This document shows, one piece after another, positions 23,219-31,728 of a stretch of DNA of 64,000 nucleotides (positions are counted from its first letter, which is position 1; every line of letters begins with the position of its first letter). The DNA is taken from assembly GCA_903834785.1 (NCBI GenBank), contig CAILKP010000067.1, forward strand, positions 1 through 64,000, written 5' to 3'. A program made the position numbers and the translations under genes. Source of the stretch: an uncultured bacterium. GTDB taxonomy: Bacteria > Planctomycetota > Phycisphaerae > Phycisphaerales > UBA1924. The notes beneath the pieces are model-generated. The model saw nothing but the letters and a program-made list of their open reading frames with translations. It was not told where the DNA came from and did not search any database.

Positions 23219-25396
23219 CTAGAGCGAGACCTTGCGGTTGTAGATGAACCACTCGACCAGCAGGACGCCGCAGCAGAGGGCCAGGAGGTAGGGCCAGAGG
23301 TTGAGGGTGCCGGGGCCTTCGCCGGGTTTGGTGGCGGCGACGACCTGGGTGGCCAGGGCGAGGGTGGGGCGGGTGGCGACCTGGGATTCGGATTGGTCCA
23401 GGAGGTTGGCGGCCAGAGCGCGGCGGGATTTGTTGTTGACCTCGACATCGGTGGGGCCGAGGGGGCCGGTCCACTGCAGGGTGTAGTAGCCGACTTTGTG
23501 GACCGGGGCGAAGTTGACATCGCCGCCGGCGGTCTGGACGAGGTCGATGGTGCGGTTGTCGGGCGTGGTGACGTTGATGGCCGAGACGCCGCGGGGGAGG
23601 CGTTCGGAGAGTGTTTCGCCGGGCTGGAGGGGGTTGGCCTTGTCGGCCGTTGCGCCGCGGGCGAAGTAGTCGAGCGTGCGGGCGAAGAAGTAGGCGAAGG
23701 AGTCGAAGACCCAGTCGGACTTGAGGAAGTCGAAGGTGAGGATGATGGACTTGCGGTCGATATCGGTGGCTTCGAGGATGGCGGGGCCTGCGGTGGACTC
23801 GGCCAGGACGGCGACGGGGACATCGCGCGGGACGCTGGTTTTGGGGATGCCGAGCATCTTGACGTTCTCGAGATTCACGCCGCGGAGTGTGGGGTGATCC
23901 CGCCGCCAGGTGGTGAAGATGCTCAGGCCCTTTTCCTCACCAAGGACGTTGACGCCGAGCGGGAGGGCCGGGGTGACACCCAGGGCGAGGGTGCGGCCGG
24001 CAGGGAGGCCCTTGACCTTCTTGCCGGCGACTTCGATTTCGGGCAGCCAGCGGTCGAGGATGACGACGTCGTACTCGGCGGCTTCTTTGCTGGACAGGAA
24101 GGTCTGGGCCTCGGCGGTGCGGAGGAGCTTGACGGGCTTGGCGAGGTTGTACGCGGCCATTGATGCCGCGGGATCGTCGGTCAGGGCCCGCTGGAGCATG
24201 AAGTTGCCATCGGTGACGAGGGCGACGGCCATGCGGCGAGCGGGGGGCAGGACGATGTAGCCGTTGTTGTCCAGCGGGAGGGCATCGCCGGACTGGCCCT
24301 CGGCGGGCTCGGGGATGCGGAGGCGGATGGTGGCGACGGCGCCATCGGGGCGCTCGATGGGAAAGACGACGCCGCCGACCTGGGGAAGGACATCGCCTGC
24401 GACGGGCTGGTTCTTGGAGGAGGGGCTGGGTGCGGCGGCGGCGTTTGCGCCCGCACCGGGACGGGCGACGGAGTTGCCGCCATCATCGGGCGTGGCGGCG
24501 GGGAGGCGGAGGGGCTCGACGCGGGCGGTGCGGCCGTCGAGCTGAAGCTCGACATCGACACTGATGGGCTTGGGGCTGGTGCTCTGGACGCCGACGAAGA
24601 TGGAGATCTTGGTGGGGTCATCGAAGGAGCGCTCGGCCCGGAGGGCGGTGATGCCGATGTTCCATGCGTCACCAGCGCCGAGGGCCTGGTAGAGGACCTG
24701 GTCGTCGGGGTCGGGCTGGGCCTCGATGGAGTCGGGGAGGCGGCCGTCGGAGTAGACGTGGATGACGGCGGGCGGGCCGGTGACGATGCCGACGTTCTCC
24801 AGCACGGTGGGCTTGGAGTAGGCCTTGGCGAGCACGAAGGCATCGGCGAGTTTGGAGGGCGTGTCGACGGCTTCGATGGAGCGGATGGCGTCGCGGAGCT
24901 CGGCCTTGTTGGTGGTGAAGTTGACGAGCCGCTCGCCGGCGAGGTCGAAGGTGATGACCATGGCCTCATCGGACTTGCCGCCCAGGGGGCCGGCTTCGCG
25001 GAGTGAATCGACGAGCTCGAGGGCGGAGTCCTTGGCGGCCTGGAGGCGGGTTTTGCTGCCGAAGTTCTTGGGGTCGCCATCGAGCGACTGCATGGAGGCG
25101 GAGCGGTCGATGAGGATGACGTGCTTGTTGCCCTTGGAGATGTTGGCGGCGATCTGCGGCTGGGCGATGGCCAGGAGAGTGGCCAGGAGGGCCAGGAGCT
25201 GGAGGAGCAGGAGGATGTTGTTGCGGAGCTTCTGGAAGGGGGCGTTGGCCTGGAGATCCTCGATGGCCTTTTTCCAGAGCAGCGTGCTGGAGACCTCGAC
25301 GGTGTTGCGGCGGAGGCGGAGGAAGTAGAGGATCAGCAGGGCTGGAATGGCAACCGCGGCGGTGATTGCTGCGAGTTGTGGGGTGAGGAAGTTCAT
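23219..25396 (-). CDS. Membrane VWA-domain protein, BatA-like N-terminus
   Basis: 725 residues. MNFLTPQLAAITAAVAIPAL starts a BatA-like N-terminus with two helices around a short Arg-rich loop. The VWA domain (about 90-290) has the metal-ion site DRSASM. A long beta-rich part with an Ala/Pro linker (about 340-370) follows, and a C-terminal helix (LLALCCGVLLVEWFIY). VWA proteins of MoxR clusters are thought to act with the AAA+ ATPase in assembly or stress responses at the envelope. It is the last gene of the cluster, 170 bp after DUF58. The ribosome binding site is weak. Confidence 0.85.
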   Translation of the reverse strand: MNFLTPQLAAITAAVAIPALLILYFLRLRRNTVEVSSTLLWKKAIEDLQANAPFQKLRNNILLLLQLLALLATLLAIAQPQIAANISKGNKHVILIDRSASMQSLDGDPKNFGSKTRLQAAKDSALELVDSLREAGPLGGKSDEAMVITFDLAGERLVNFTTNKAELRDAIRSIEAVDTPSKLADAFVLAKAYSKPTVLENVGIVTGPPAVIHVYSDGRLPDSIEAQPDPDDQVLYQALGAGDAWNIGITALRAERSFDDPTKISIFVGVQSTSPKPISVDVELQLDGRTARVEPLRLPAATPDDGGNSVARPGAGANAAAAPSPSSKNQPVAGDVLPQVGGVVFPIERPDGAVATIRLRIPEPAEGQSGDALPLDNNGYIVLPPARRMAVALVTDGNFMLQRALTDDPAASMAAYNLAKPVKLLRTAEAQTFLSSKEAAEYDVVILDRWLPEIEVAGKKVKGLPAGRTLALGVTPALPLGVNVLGEEKGLSIFTTWRRDHPTLRGVNLENVKMLGIPKTSVPRDVPVAVLAESTAGPAILEATDIDRKSIILTFDFLKSDWVFDSFAYFFARTLDYFARGATADKANPLQPGETLSERLPRGVSAINVTTPDNRTIDLVQTAGGDVNFAPVHKVGYYTLQWTGPLGPTDVEVNNKSRRALAANLLDQSESQVATRPTLALATQVVAATKPGEGPGTLNLWPYLLALCCGVLLVEWFIYNRKVSL

Positions 25397-25524
25397 GTGG
25401 GAGTCGCGAGGGGGAAAGTCGCGAGTCGCGAGGGGGGGAGGAGACGGAAAAGAGAAAAGATGAAAGAGAAAAGGGGGAGGCGTGAAGGAGAAGGCAGGGA
25501 AGGTAGAAGGCGGAAGGCAGGGGA

Positions 25525-25544
25525 CATCGCCCGGAAGGGCGATG
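25525..25544 (+). repeat. Short hairpin repeat C, perfect copy
   Basis: CATCGCCC-GGAA-GGGCGATG followed by CCACGGGG, in the gap between the DUF58 and VWA genes. On the minus strand it could act as a weak attenuator within the operon. Confidence 0.6.
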
Positions 25545-25565
25545 CCACGGGGGGTGGTGGTGTTG

Positions 25566-26525
25566 TCAGGTGAGCAGGCCGCGGCGGCGGAGGTATTCGA
25601 GGACGAGCACATCGACGGCGGTGTCGCTGGGGACGGTGAGCGGGGTGATGCCGCGGGACTGGCAGAATTCGCGGAACCGGTTGCAGTAGGCCTGGACGGT
25701 GGCCTTGTACTTTTTGAGCAGCGGGGCGGTGATGGTCAGTTCGGCCAGGTCGCCGTCTTCGCAGTCCTTGAGGCGGAGGTCGCCACCGAGGGTGGGCTCG
25801 ATCTCTTGCGGGGAGAGGACCTGGATGGCGTAGACGTCGTAGCCCTGGCCGAGCATGAGGCGGAGGCCGTCCTCGTAGCCCTCCTTGATGAGGAAGTCGG
25901 AGATGATGAGCATGACGCCCTTGCCGCGGCGGGTGACGGCCAGGCGCTTGCAGCCCTCGGTGAATGGCGAGGGGCCGCCGGGCTCGAGGGTGAGCAGGAA
26001 GCGTGAGAGGTCCTGCAGGCGGCGGCGGCCGCGGAGGTCGCGGAGCTGGCCCAGGAGCTGGGGCTGGCGGGGGCCGTCGGGGTTGTCGGGTGCGGGGGCA
26101 CCGAGGCCGCCGATGACCGAGACGGTGAGGCGGTGGAGGTTGGCCAGACCGACGTAGCCCATCGCCAGGGCGAGCTTCTGCATGAGCAGGAACTTGCTGG
26201 GTGTGCCGCAGTCGGCGGAGGCGGAGGCATCGAGCACGATGTGCAGGGAGAGATCTTCTTCCTCGAGGAAGAGCTTGATGAAGAGGCGGTCGAGGCGGCC
26301 GAAGATGTTCCAGTCGATGTGGCGGAGGTCGTCACCGGAGACGTACTGGCGATGGTCGGCGAACTCGACGGACTGGCCGCGGCGCTTGGAGCGGCGCTCG
26401 CCCTTGAGCTTGCCGGAGAGGAGCTTGCGGCTGGTGATGTCGAGCTGGGAGAGGCGTGCGACCAGGGTGGGATCGAGGAGATCTTCCAGGCGTGCGGGGC
26501 GGGTTGGGGACTGGAGCTTTTGCAT
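25566..26525 (-). CDS. DUF58 domain protein of the MoxR cluster
   Basis: 319 residues. The family core is complete: RRGQSVEFADHRQYVSGDDL, RHIDWNIFGRLDRLFIKLF, EEEDLSLHIVLDASASA, with VWA-like fold and DxSxS-type residues. DUF58 proteins almost always sit beside MoxR ATPases and membrane VWA proteins; the exact role is not known. It is soluble with no membrane helix. On the minus strand it follows the GxxExxY insertion. Without that insertion it would directly follow moxR. Confidence 0.93.
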   Translation of the reverse strand: MQKLQSPTRPARLEDLLDPTLVARLSQLDITSRKLLSGKLKGERRSKRRGQSVEFADHRQYVSGDDLRHIDWNIFGRLDRLFIKLFLEEEDLSLHIVLDASASADCGTPSKFLLMQKLALAMGYVGLANLHRLTVSVIGGLGAPAPDNPDGPRQPQLLGQLRDLRGRRRLQDLSRFLLTLEPGGPSPFTEGCKRLAVTRRGKGVMLIISDFLIKEGYEDGLRLMLGQGYDVYAIQVLSPQEIEPTLGGDLRLKDCEDGDLAELTITAPLLKKYKATVQAYCNRFREFCQSRGITPLTVPSDTAVDVLVLEYLRRRGLLT

Positions 26526-26580
26526 TCGCTGGGGGTGCTTCAGGCCGGGGAGAGTGTCTAAACGTGGGTCGCCGTGATTT

Positions 26581-26598
26581 AACGCGGAGGACGCGGAG
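26581..26598 (+). repeat. Extra left-side AACGCGGAGGACGCGGAG repeat
   Basis: The same 18 bases recur at 26660-26677. It is 56 bases upstream of the DUF58 start. Confidence 0.8.
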
Positions 26599-26657
26599 GA
26601 AGAGGAGGAAACGGAGGAAGAGGGGAGTAGGGGGCTGTGGACTTGAGTCGCAGTGGG

Positions 26658-26677
26658 TGAACGCGGAGGACGCGGAG
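26658..26677 (+). repeat. Left inverted repeat of the GxxExxY cassette
   Basis: TGAACGCGGAGGACGCGGAG. It is followed by more purine-rich DNA (GGAGGGGAGG...). Confidence 0.75.
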
Positions 26678-26758
26678 GGAGGGGAGGAAACGGAGGGAAG
26701 AAGAGAAAGGAGAGGAAGGAGAGGAAGCGGGGGAGGGAGAAGGGTGCGCGGTGCGGGA

Positions 26759-27250
26759 TCAGCGGGTGGGGGGAGTTGGCTGGGCGGGTTGGCGTTGGTC
26801 GCGTTCGCGGATTCGCTGCTCGAGGGCGGGGCGGTTGAGGCGGCGGTGCATGCCCTGCTTGAGGATGGGGACGTTGAAGTTGACCAGCAGACCGAGCGGG
26901 GCACCGAAGGCTTTGCAGTAGCTTGCGAGCTGGGCGAGGAAGACGTCGTGAACGGTGACGACGGACTTGAGCTCGATGATGATGGTGTCATCGACGACCA
27001 GATCGAGGCGGAATCCTTCGATCATGATCTGCTTGTACTGCATGGCGAGTGGAACTTGGCTTCGGAACGGGATGCCGCGGAGGGTCAGTTCGTGGCAGAC
27101 AGCCTCCTCGTACATGCGTTCGAGCAGCCCCGGGCCGAGCGCACGATGCACCTCGATGCAGGCGCCGAGCACCTGGTGACTCAGCGCATCGAGCCACTCG
27201 GGCACTGGTGGCCTGTCCATTTCATCGAGTTCGGCCTCCATGTGTCTCAT
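26759..27250 (-). CDS. GxxExxY family protein
   Basis: 163 residues. LGPGLLERMYEEAVCHELTL contains the family pattern, G..E..Y in GLLERMY. GFRLDLVVDDTIIIELKSVV follows the PD-(D/E)xK nuclease-like layout (Asp, then ELK), and LASYCKAFGAPLGLLVNFNV closes the fold. Function is unproven. Families like this occur in several copies per genome in planctomycetes and relatives. Here the gene is bounded by inverted AACGC-GAGGACGC-GAG repeats and interrupts the MoxR operon on the same strand. Confidence 0.9.
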   Translation of the reverse strand: MRHMEAELDEMDRPPVPEWLDALSHQVLGACIEVHRALGPGLLERMYEEAVCHELTLRGIPFRSQVPLAMQYKQIMIEGFRLDLVVDDTIIIELKSVVTVHDVFLAQLASYCKAFGAPLGLLVNFNVPILKQGMHRRLNRPALEQRIRERDQRQPAQPTPPTR

Positions 27251-27335
27251 CGTGCGGTCCGCGGCGTTTCAGAGTTCGTCGAGTCCGACTCTGTTCCCCT
27301 CTCCCCTGCCTTTCTCTGCGTTGCTTGCCTTTGGT

Positions 27336-27355
27336 CTCTGCGTCCTCTGCGTTCA
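27336..27355 (-). repeat. Right inverted repeat of the GxxExxY cassette
   Basis: Plus strand CTCTGCGTCCTCTGCGTTCA. Its complement differs from the left repeat only by two G-to-A changes at equivalent places of the two internal units. Confidence 0.75.
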
Positions 27356-27384
27356 TCCGGCGTTGGGTTTGCCGGAGTAAAGGG

Positions 27385-28425
27385 TCACACCGAGATGGGC
27401 TCGGTCGGGGTGCTGGCCAGGACCTTCTCGACGATGGCGTCGGCATCGATGCGGTCGGCTTCGGCTTCGAAGTTAAGCAGGACGCGGTGGCGGAGGCAGG
27501 GGGCGGCGACGGACTTGATGTCGGCGGTGCTGGCGTGGAAGCGGCCTTCGCAGAGGGCCTTGACCTTGGCGGCCAGGAGGAGGGCCTGGGCGCCGCGGGG
27601 TGAGGAGCCGCAGCGGATGTACTTGTTGGTGATTTCGGGGGCGAAGCGGCCGCCGGGGTGGGTGGCCATGGCCAGGCGGGCGGCGAACTGCTTGACGTGG
27701 TCGGCGACGATGACCTTGCGGACCAGGCCCTGCATTTCCAGGATTCGGGGAGCGTCCAGCACCGCGCTGATCTCGGGGGTTTCCGAGCCGGTGGTGCGGT
27801 CGAGGATGGTCATGAGCTCGTCGAGCTGGCTGTAGCCGACGGTGATCTTGAACAGGAAGCGGTCGAGCTGGGCTTCGGGCAGGGGGTAGGTACCTTCCTG
27901 CTCGATGGGGTTCTGCGTGGCCAGCACAAGGAAGGGCTGGGTGAGCTTGTAGGTTGTGCCGCCGCTGGTGACGCTGCGTTCCTGCATGGCCTCGAGCAGC
28001 GCGGACTGGGTCTTGGGCGTGGCGCGGTTGATTTCGTCGGCCAGGACGATCTGGGCGAAGATCGGGCCTTTCTGGAAGACGAACTGGCGGCGGCCGTTCT
28101 CGGGGTTCTCGGTGACGATGCTGGTGCCGATGACATCGGCGGGCATGAGGTCAGGCGTGAACTGGATGCGCGAGAACGGCAGGGTCAGGGCCTGGGCCAG
28201 GGAGCGGACCAGGAGGGTCTTGCCCAGACCGGGGACGCCCTCGAGCAGGACGTTGCCGCCGGCGAAGAGCGAGATAAGCACGAGCTCGACGGGCTCCTTA
28301 TGGCCGACGACAACCTTGCCGACCTCGGAGCGGAGCAAGTTGAAGGTGCTGCGGAATGCCTCGCACTGGGCTTTGACCTCCGCTGGGGTGGACTGGATGT
28401 TGGATTCGCTCGTGGCCATGGCCAT
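27385..28425 (-). CDS. MoxR-family AAA+ ATPase
   Basis: 346 residues. Walker A is EGVPGLGKT and Walker B is IVLADEINRA, with TPKTQSALLEAMQERSVT, LATQNPIEQEGTYPLPEAQL (sensor 1) and the C-terminal lid (SPRGAQALLLAAKVKAL). MoxR ATPases act as chaperone-like motors with VWA partners. The gene sits between the large VWA gene (76 bp upstream) and the GxxExxY insertion. It is the best conserved member of the cluster. Confidence 0.96.
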   Translation of the reverse strand: MAMATSESNIQSTPAEVKAQCEAFRSTFNLLRSEVGKVVVGHKEPVELVLISLFAGGNVLLEGVPGLGKTLLVRSLAQALTLPFSRIQFTPDLMPADVIGTSIVTENPENGRRQFVFQKGPIFAQIVLADEINRATPKTQSALLEAMQERSVTSGGTTYKLTQPFLVLATQNPIEQEGTYPLPEAQLDRFLFKITVGYSQLDELMTILDRTTGSETPEISAVLDAPRILEMQGLVRKVIVADHVKQFAARLAMATHPGGRFAPEITNKYIRCGSSPRGAQALLLAAKVKALCEGRFHASTADIKSVAAPCLRHRVLLNFEAEADRIDADAIVEKVLASTPTEPISV

Positions 28426-28500
28426 GGTCGGTCTCGCTGGTAGAGGGGGACGGGTGTGCGGGTCGGGGTGCGGGGCGGTTGCTGAGGGGCTGCTGAGGGT

Positions 28501-31500
28501 TTATTCCTGCATGTCGTCCTTGGCGCGCTTCTTGGCACGCATGAGGCGGGACATGCCTTCTTCTTCGGGTTTGTCGGAGGCGGACTGGGTTCCCGGCTGG
28601 GGTTTGCGGCGGTCTTCGACTTTCGCGGCGGCCTGCTCGGCGAAGGAGGCGGCTTCGCGGGCGGCTTTGGAAAGCTCATCATCGGAGGCCTCGAACTTGC
28701 GGCTGGCGGTGGGTTCGGAGGTGTCGGGAGCGAGCGGGATGGCGGTGCCGGTCTGGCCGCTCTGGCGGCGGTCGATGGAGGCCTGCGCGCGGCCGCGGGC
28801 GGTGCGGAGGGCATCGAGGCCGCCGGCGGTCTTGGCGGGGCCCTGGCCCAGGGCGCGGCGGAAGGCGGCGGCGATGACAGCGGGGTCGATGCGGACGCGG
28901 CGGACGGCGACATCCGTCAGCAGGAGGCCGAGGGCGACCATGGCGACGGCCAGGCCGATGGTGCGGAGGGCGACGGGCATGGTCAGGCCCTCGCGGAGCC
29001 AGAGGTCATCCTTGGCCTGGAAGTCGGAGAGCACGCGGCCGCCGGTGAGCTTGGCGACCTGCTCGAGGAGCGGGGCGTTGTCCGACAGGGCGCGGAACTC
29101 ATCGGCGAAGGGGCGGGTGATGACGGCCTGCACGCTGCCGCGGGTCTGGCGGCCATCGGCAGCGCGTTCGCTGTAGCCGAGGTTGATGGTGTACGAGCCG
29201 CTGGCGGCGGTGGGGAGTGTGGCCTCGTAGCGGCCGGGGCCGACCTGCTGGAGCGTGAAGGGGACGGAGCGGTTGTCGGGCGTGACGGCGGCGGCCTGCC
29301 AGGCCAGGAAGTTCTGACGCTCGCCCTTGTCATCGAGGGCTTCGACGATGATTCGGGTGCGATCGCCTTCTTCCTGGGTGACAACGCGGAGGTTGGGGTT
29401 GGCTGCCGGACGCATGGCCCAGCGGACGTGCTGGCTCCAGAAGGCCTCGAACTGGCTCCAGGGCAGCCATGATGCGGACCAGCGGCTGCTGGCATCACCG
29501 GCCCAGGTGACGACGCGGCCGAGGCCGTACTGCCACTGAGCGAGGACGGGGTCGTTTTCCTGGCCGCGGAGGACGACCTGGGCGAGGCCTTCCTTGTCGG
29601 CGGTGACGACGTAGCCCTGGATGGGCGGGAGCTTGCCGATGCCGCGCATGCCCTCGGTGCCGGGCTGGTCGAGCTTGGGGCTGAAGCCCTCGCCCTCCCA
29701 GAGGAGCGTGCGCTTGATGACCTGGGCTTCCTTGATGAAGATCTGCGGGAGCGACTCGAGCTGGCCGTTCTTGGTGACCTCGTGATAGGTGCCGCCGGTG
29801 GCCTTGGCGATGTCCTCCATCTTGCGGAGGTCGCCGCCGATGTTCATGTGGGGGAAGACGGCGACGGTGGAGATGGAGATCTTGGCGGCGATGAAGTCCT
29901 GGAGCATCGCATCGCCGGGGGCGGCGGGGTCACCATCGGAGATGAGGATAACGTGCTTCTGGCCGGCGGCGACGTTGCGGAGCTGGGTGAGGGCGGACTG
30001 GAGCATGGGCACGAAGCTGGGCGCATCGCCGTAGTTCATGCTGTTGGCCGCCTGCAGGGCGGCGACCTTGTTGCCCACTTCGCTCATGGGGAAGACGACG
30101 CCATCGCCGCCCATGGGGGAGTGCTCGTAGATGCCGACCAGGTCGCGGGCCGAGAGGGCCTCGATGGCGGCTTCGGCGGTGCGCTTGCCCCAGTAGTTGC
30201 CCTGCGGGGCCTCGCAGGAGTGCATGACCAGGCCCAGGGCGCCGCGGGGCATCTGGCGTTTCTGGGGCGGGTCGAGGCGGACGGGCAGGGCATCGGCCAC
30301 GGGGGAGCCGATCCAGCCGCCGGCGCCGAAGGACTTGTCACCGCCGACAACGATGAGGCCGCCGCCGAGGTCGCGGACGTAGGCCAGGAGCTCTTCTTGC
30401 TGCTTGAGGGAGAACTCGCTGGCGGCGGTGTTGACCAGCACGACGCCCTCGAACGAGCCGAGCGTGGCCAGTGAGTCAAAGCCGTCCTGCGGGGCGCGGG
30501 TGACGACGATGAGGCCGCTGGCGCGGAGGCTCTTGACCAGCGGGGATGACTCCTGACTGTCGGTGGCCAGCACCAGCACGCGGCCCTCACCGGAGACGAA
30601 GGTGACGCCGGTGGCGCGGTTGTTCTCGATGATTGTGTCGCCACCGGTGATGGGCTCGAAGACGGCCTCGAAGCGGACGTTGTCGCGGCCGCGGGGCAGG
30701 GGGATGCTGACCTCCTGGCGGCTGGTTCCGGCGGGGACCTCGATCATGGCGCCGGTGGCACCGGGGTCATCGGTGAGCTTCTGGGGCACACCGTTCATGA
30801 GGATGTTGAGCCGGCCGCGGGTGGCCTTGGTGGCGGTCATCAGGGCCCGGACCTTGACGGTGTCGCCCTCGCGGGCGGTGGCCGGGACGATGACGCGCTC
30901 CATGATGACCTCGCGGTCGCGGAGGAAGCGCTGGGGGATGACATCGATGGGGACTCCGGCGGCCTGCGCGCTCTTGGCGGCGGCCAGCAGCGAGCCGGAG
31001 GTCTCGTTGCCGTCGGAGACCAGCAGGATGCGGTTGGCGGAGGTCTGCGGCATGACGGCCATGCCCAGGCGGACGGCGGTCTCGAGGTTGGTGCTCTCGG
31101 TGGAGCCGACATCGCGGACATCCAGCGGGCTGCCGACGCGGCCGGGGAGCGACTGGACGTACGCGTCCTTGGCGGCGGTGACCAGGCCGACGAGGTCGCT
31201 CGGCTTGGCGGTGGTGCTCGCCTGCTGCAGGAAGGCCTCGGCCTGCTGCAGGGAGTTGGTGTTCATGGAGCGCGACGCATCGGCGATGACGGTGACGGCC
31301 ACCGAGTCGGATTCGAGGCGCCACTTGGGGTCGCTGGCGGCGATGAGCAGCAGCAGCAGGACGACCACGCGGATGCCCAGGGCCACGCGGCGGGCGGCAG
31401 TGCCCATGCCCGAGAGGGACTTGCGGCCGATCCAGATGGTCAGCACGATGGCGGGGATCGCCAGCAGCAGCCAGTAAGGAGAGTCAAGTTGGAGTGGCCC

Positions 31501-31509
31501 GAATCGCAT
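28501..31509 (-). CDS. Large membrane VWA-domain protein, first gene of the MoxR cluster
   Basis: 1002 residues. Two N-terminal helices (YWLLLAIPAIVLTIWIG; VALGIRVVVLLLLLIAASDP) are followed by a VWA domain with ADASRSM (about 85-230). A beta-rich part and a segment resembling the glutamine amidotransferase-like fold come next (GLIVVGGDKSFGAGGWIG). A second VWA-like region (KHVILISDGDPAAPGDAMLQ), a late helix (LAVAMVALGLLLTDVAV) and a charged tail end the protein. Planctomycetes have such long VWA proteins beside MoxR. The start MRFGPLQ is preferred because it sits directly before the first helix. Confidence 0.85.
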   Translation of the reverse strand: MRFGPLQLDSPYWLLLAIPAIVLTIWIGRKSLSGMGTAARRVALGIRVVVLLLLLIAASDPKWRLESDSVAVTVIADASRSMNTNSLQQAEAFLQQASTTAKPSDLVGLVTAAKDAYVQSLPGRVGSPLDVRDVGSTESTNLETAVRLGMAVMPQTSANRILLVSDGNETSGSLLAAAKSAQAAGVPIDVIPQRFLRDREVIMERVIVPATAREGDTVKVRALMTATKATRGRLNILMNGVPQKLTDDPGATGAMIEVPAGTSRQEVSIPLPRGRDNVRFEAVFEPITGGDTIIENNRATGVTFVSGEGRVLVLATDSQESSPLVKSLRASGLIVVTRAPQDGFDSLATLGSFEGVVLVNTAASEFSLKQQEELLAYVRDLGGGLIVVGGDKSFGAGGWIGSPVADALPVRLDPPQKRQMPRGALGLVMHSCEAPQGNYWGKRTAEAAIEALSARDLVGIYEHSPMGGDGVVFPMSEVGNKVAALQAANSMNYGDAPSFVPMLQSALTQLRNVAAGQKHVILISDGDPAAPGDAMLQDFIAAKISISTVAVFPHMNIGGDLRKMEDIAKATGGTYHEVTKNGQLESLPQIFIKEAQVIKRTLLWEGEGFSPKLDQPGTEGMRGIGKLPPIQGYVVTADKEGLAQVVLRGQENDPVLAQWQYGLGRVVTWAGDASSRWSASWLPWSQFEAFWSQHVRWAMRPAANPNLRVVTQEEGDRTRIIVEALDDKGERQNFLAWQAAAVTPDNRSVPFTLQQVGPGRYEATLPTAASGSYTINLGYSERAADGRQTRGSVQAVITRPFADEFRALSDNAPLLEQVAKLTGGRVLSDFQAKDDLWLREGLTMPVALRTIGLAVAMVALGLLLTDVAVRRVRIDPAVIAAAFRRALGQGPAKTAGGLDALRTARGRAQASIDRRQSGQTGTAIPLAPDTSEPTASRKFEASDDELSKAAREAASFAEQAAAKVEDRRKPQPGTQSASDKPEEEGMSRLMRAKKRAKDDMQE

Positions 31510-31728
31510 CTGCCGCTGGCAGCCCCGTGCAAGTCGCTTCAATCCCATGCCCTCGGGCCCTGATCAGCAGACGCTGGCGTGATCGTTCGCCATTACGAGA
31601 GCTGACTGCCGACCGGCGGATGTTCGTCCCGAGTGTACCACACCCGTGGCACGGTTGCATCGCCTGTCCGTGAAGGACCGACGGTTGGTTCGAAGTACTT
31701 TCCGGATAGCCGGCGGTTTCTTTCACCT

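Larger units (their letters stand above)
26658..27355. mobile_element. Putative GxxExxY cassette bounded by 20-bp inverted repeats
   Basis: Left end TGAACGCGGAGGACGCGGAG at 26658-26677. Right end at 27336-27355 reads TGAACGCAGAGGACGCAGAG on the minus strand: 18 of 20 bases identical, pointing inwards. The ~700 bp between them hold one gene, GxxExxY. The unit splits a MoxR-DUF58 gene pair that is normally adjacent. No target duplication could be recognised and no transposase is present, so it would be non-autonomous. A second left-like repeat at 26581 could be the true outer end. Confidence 0.5.
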
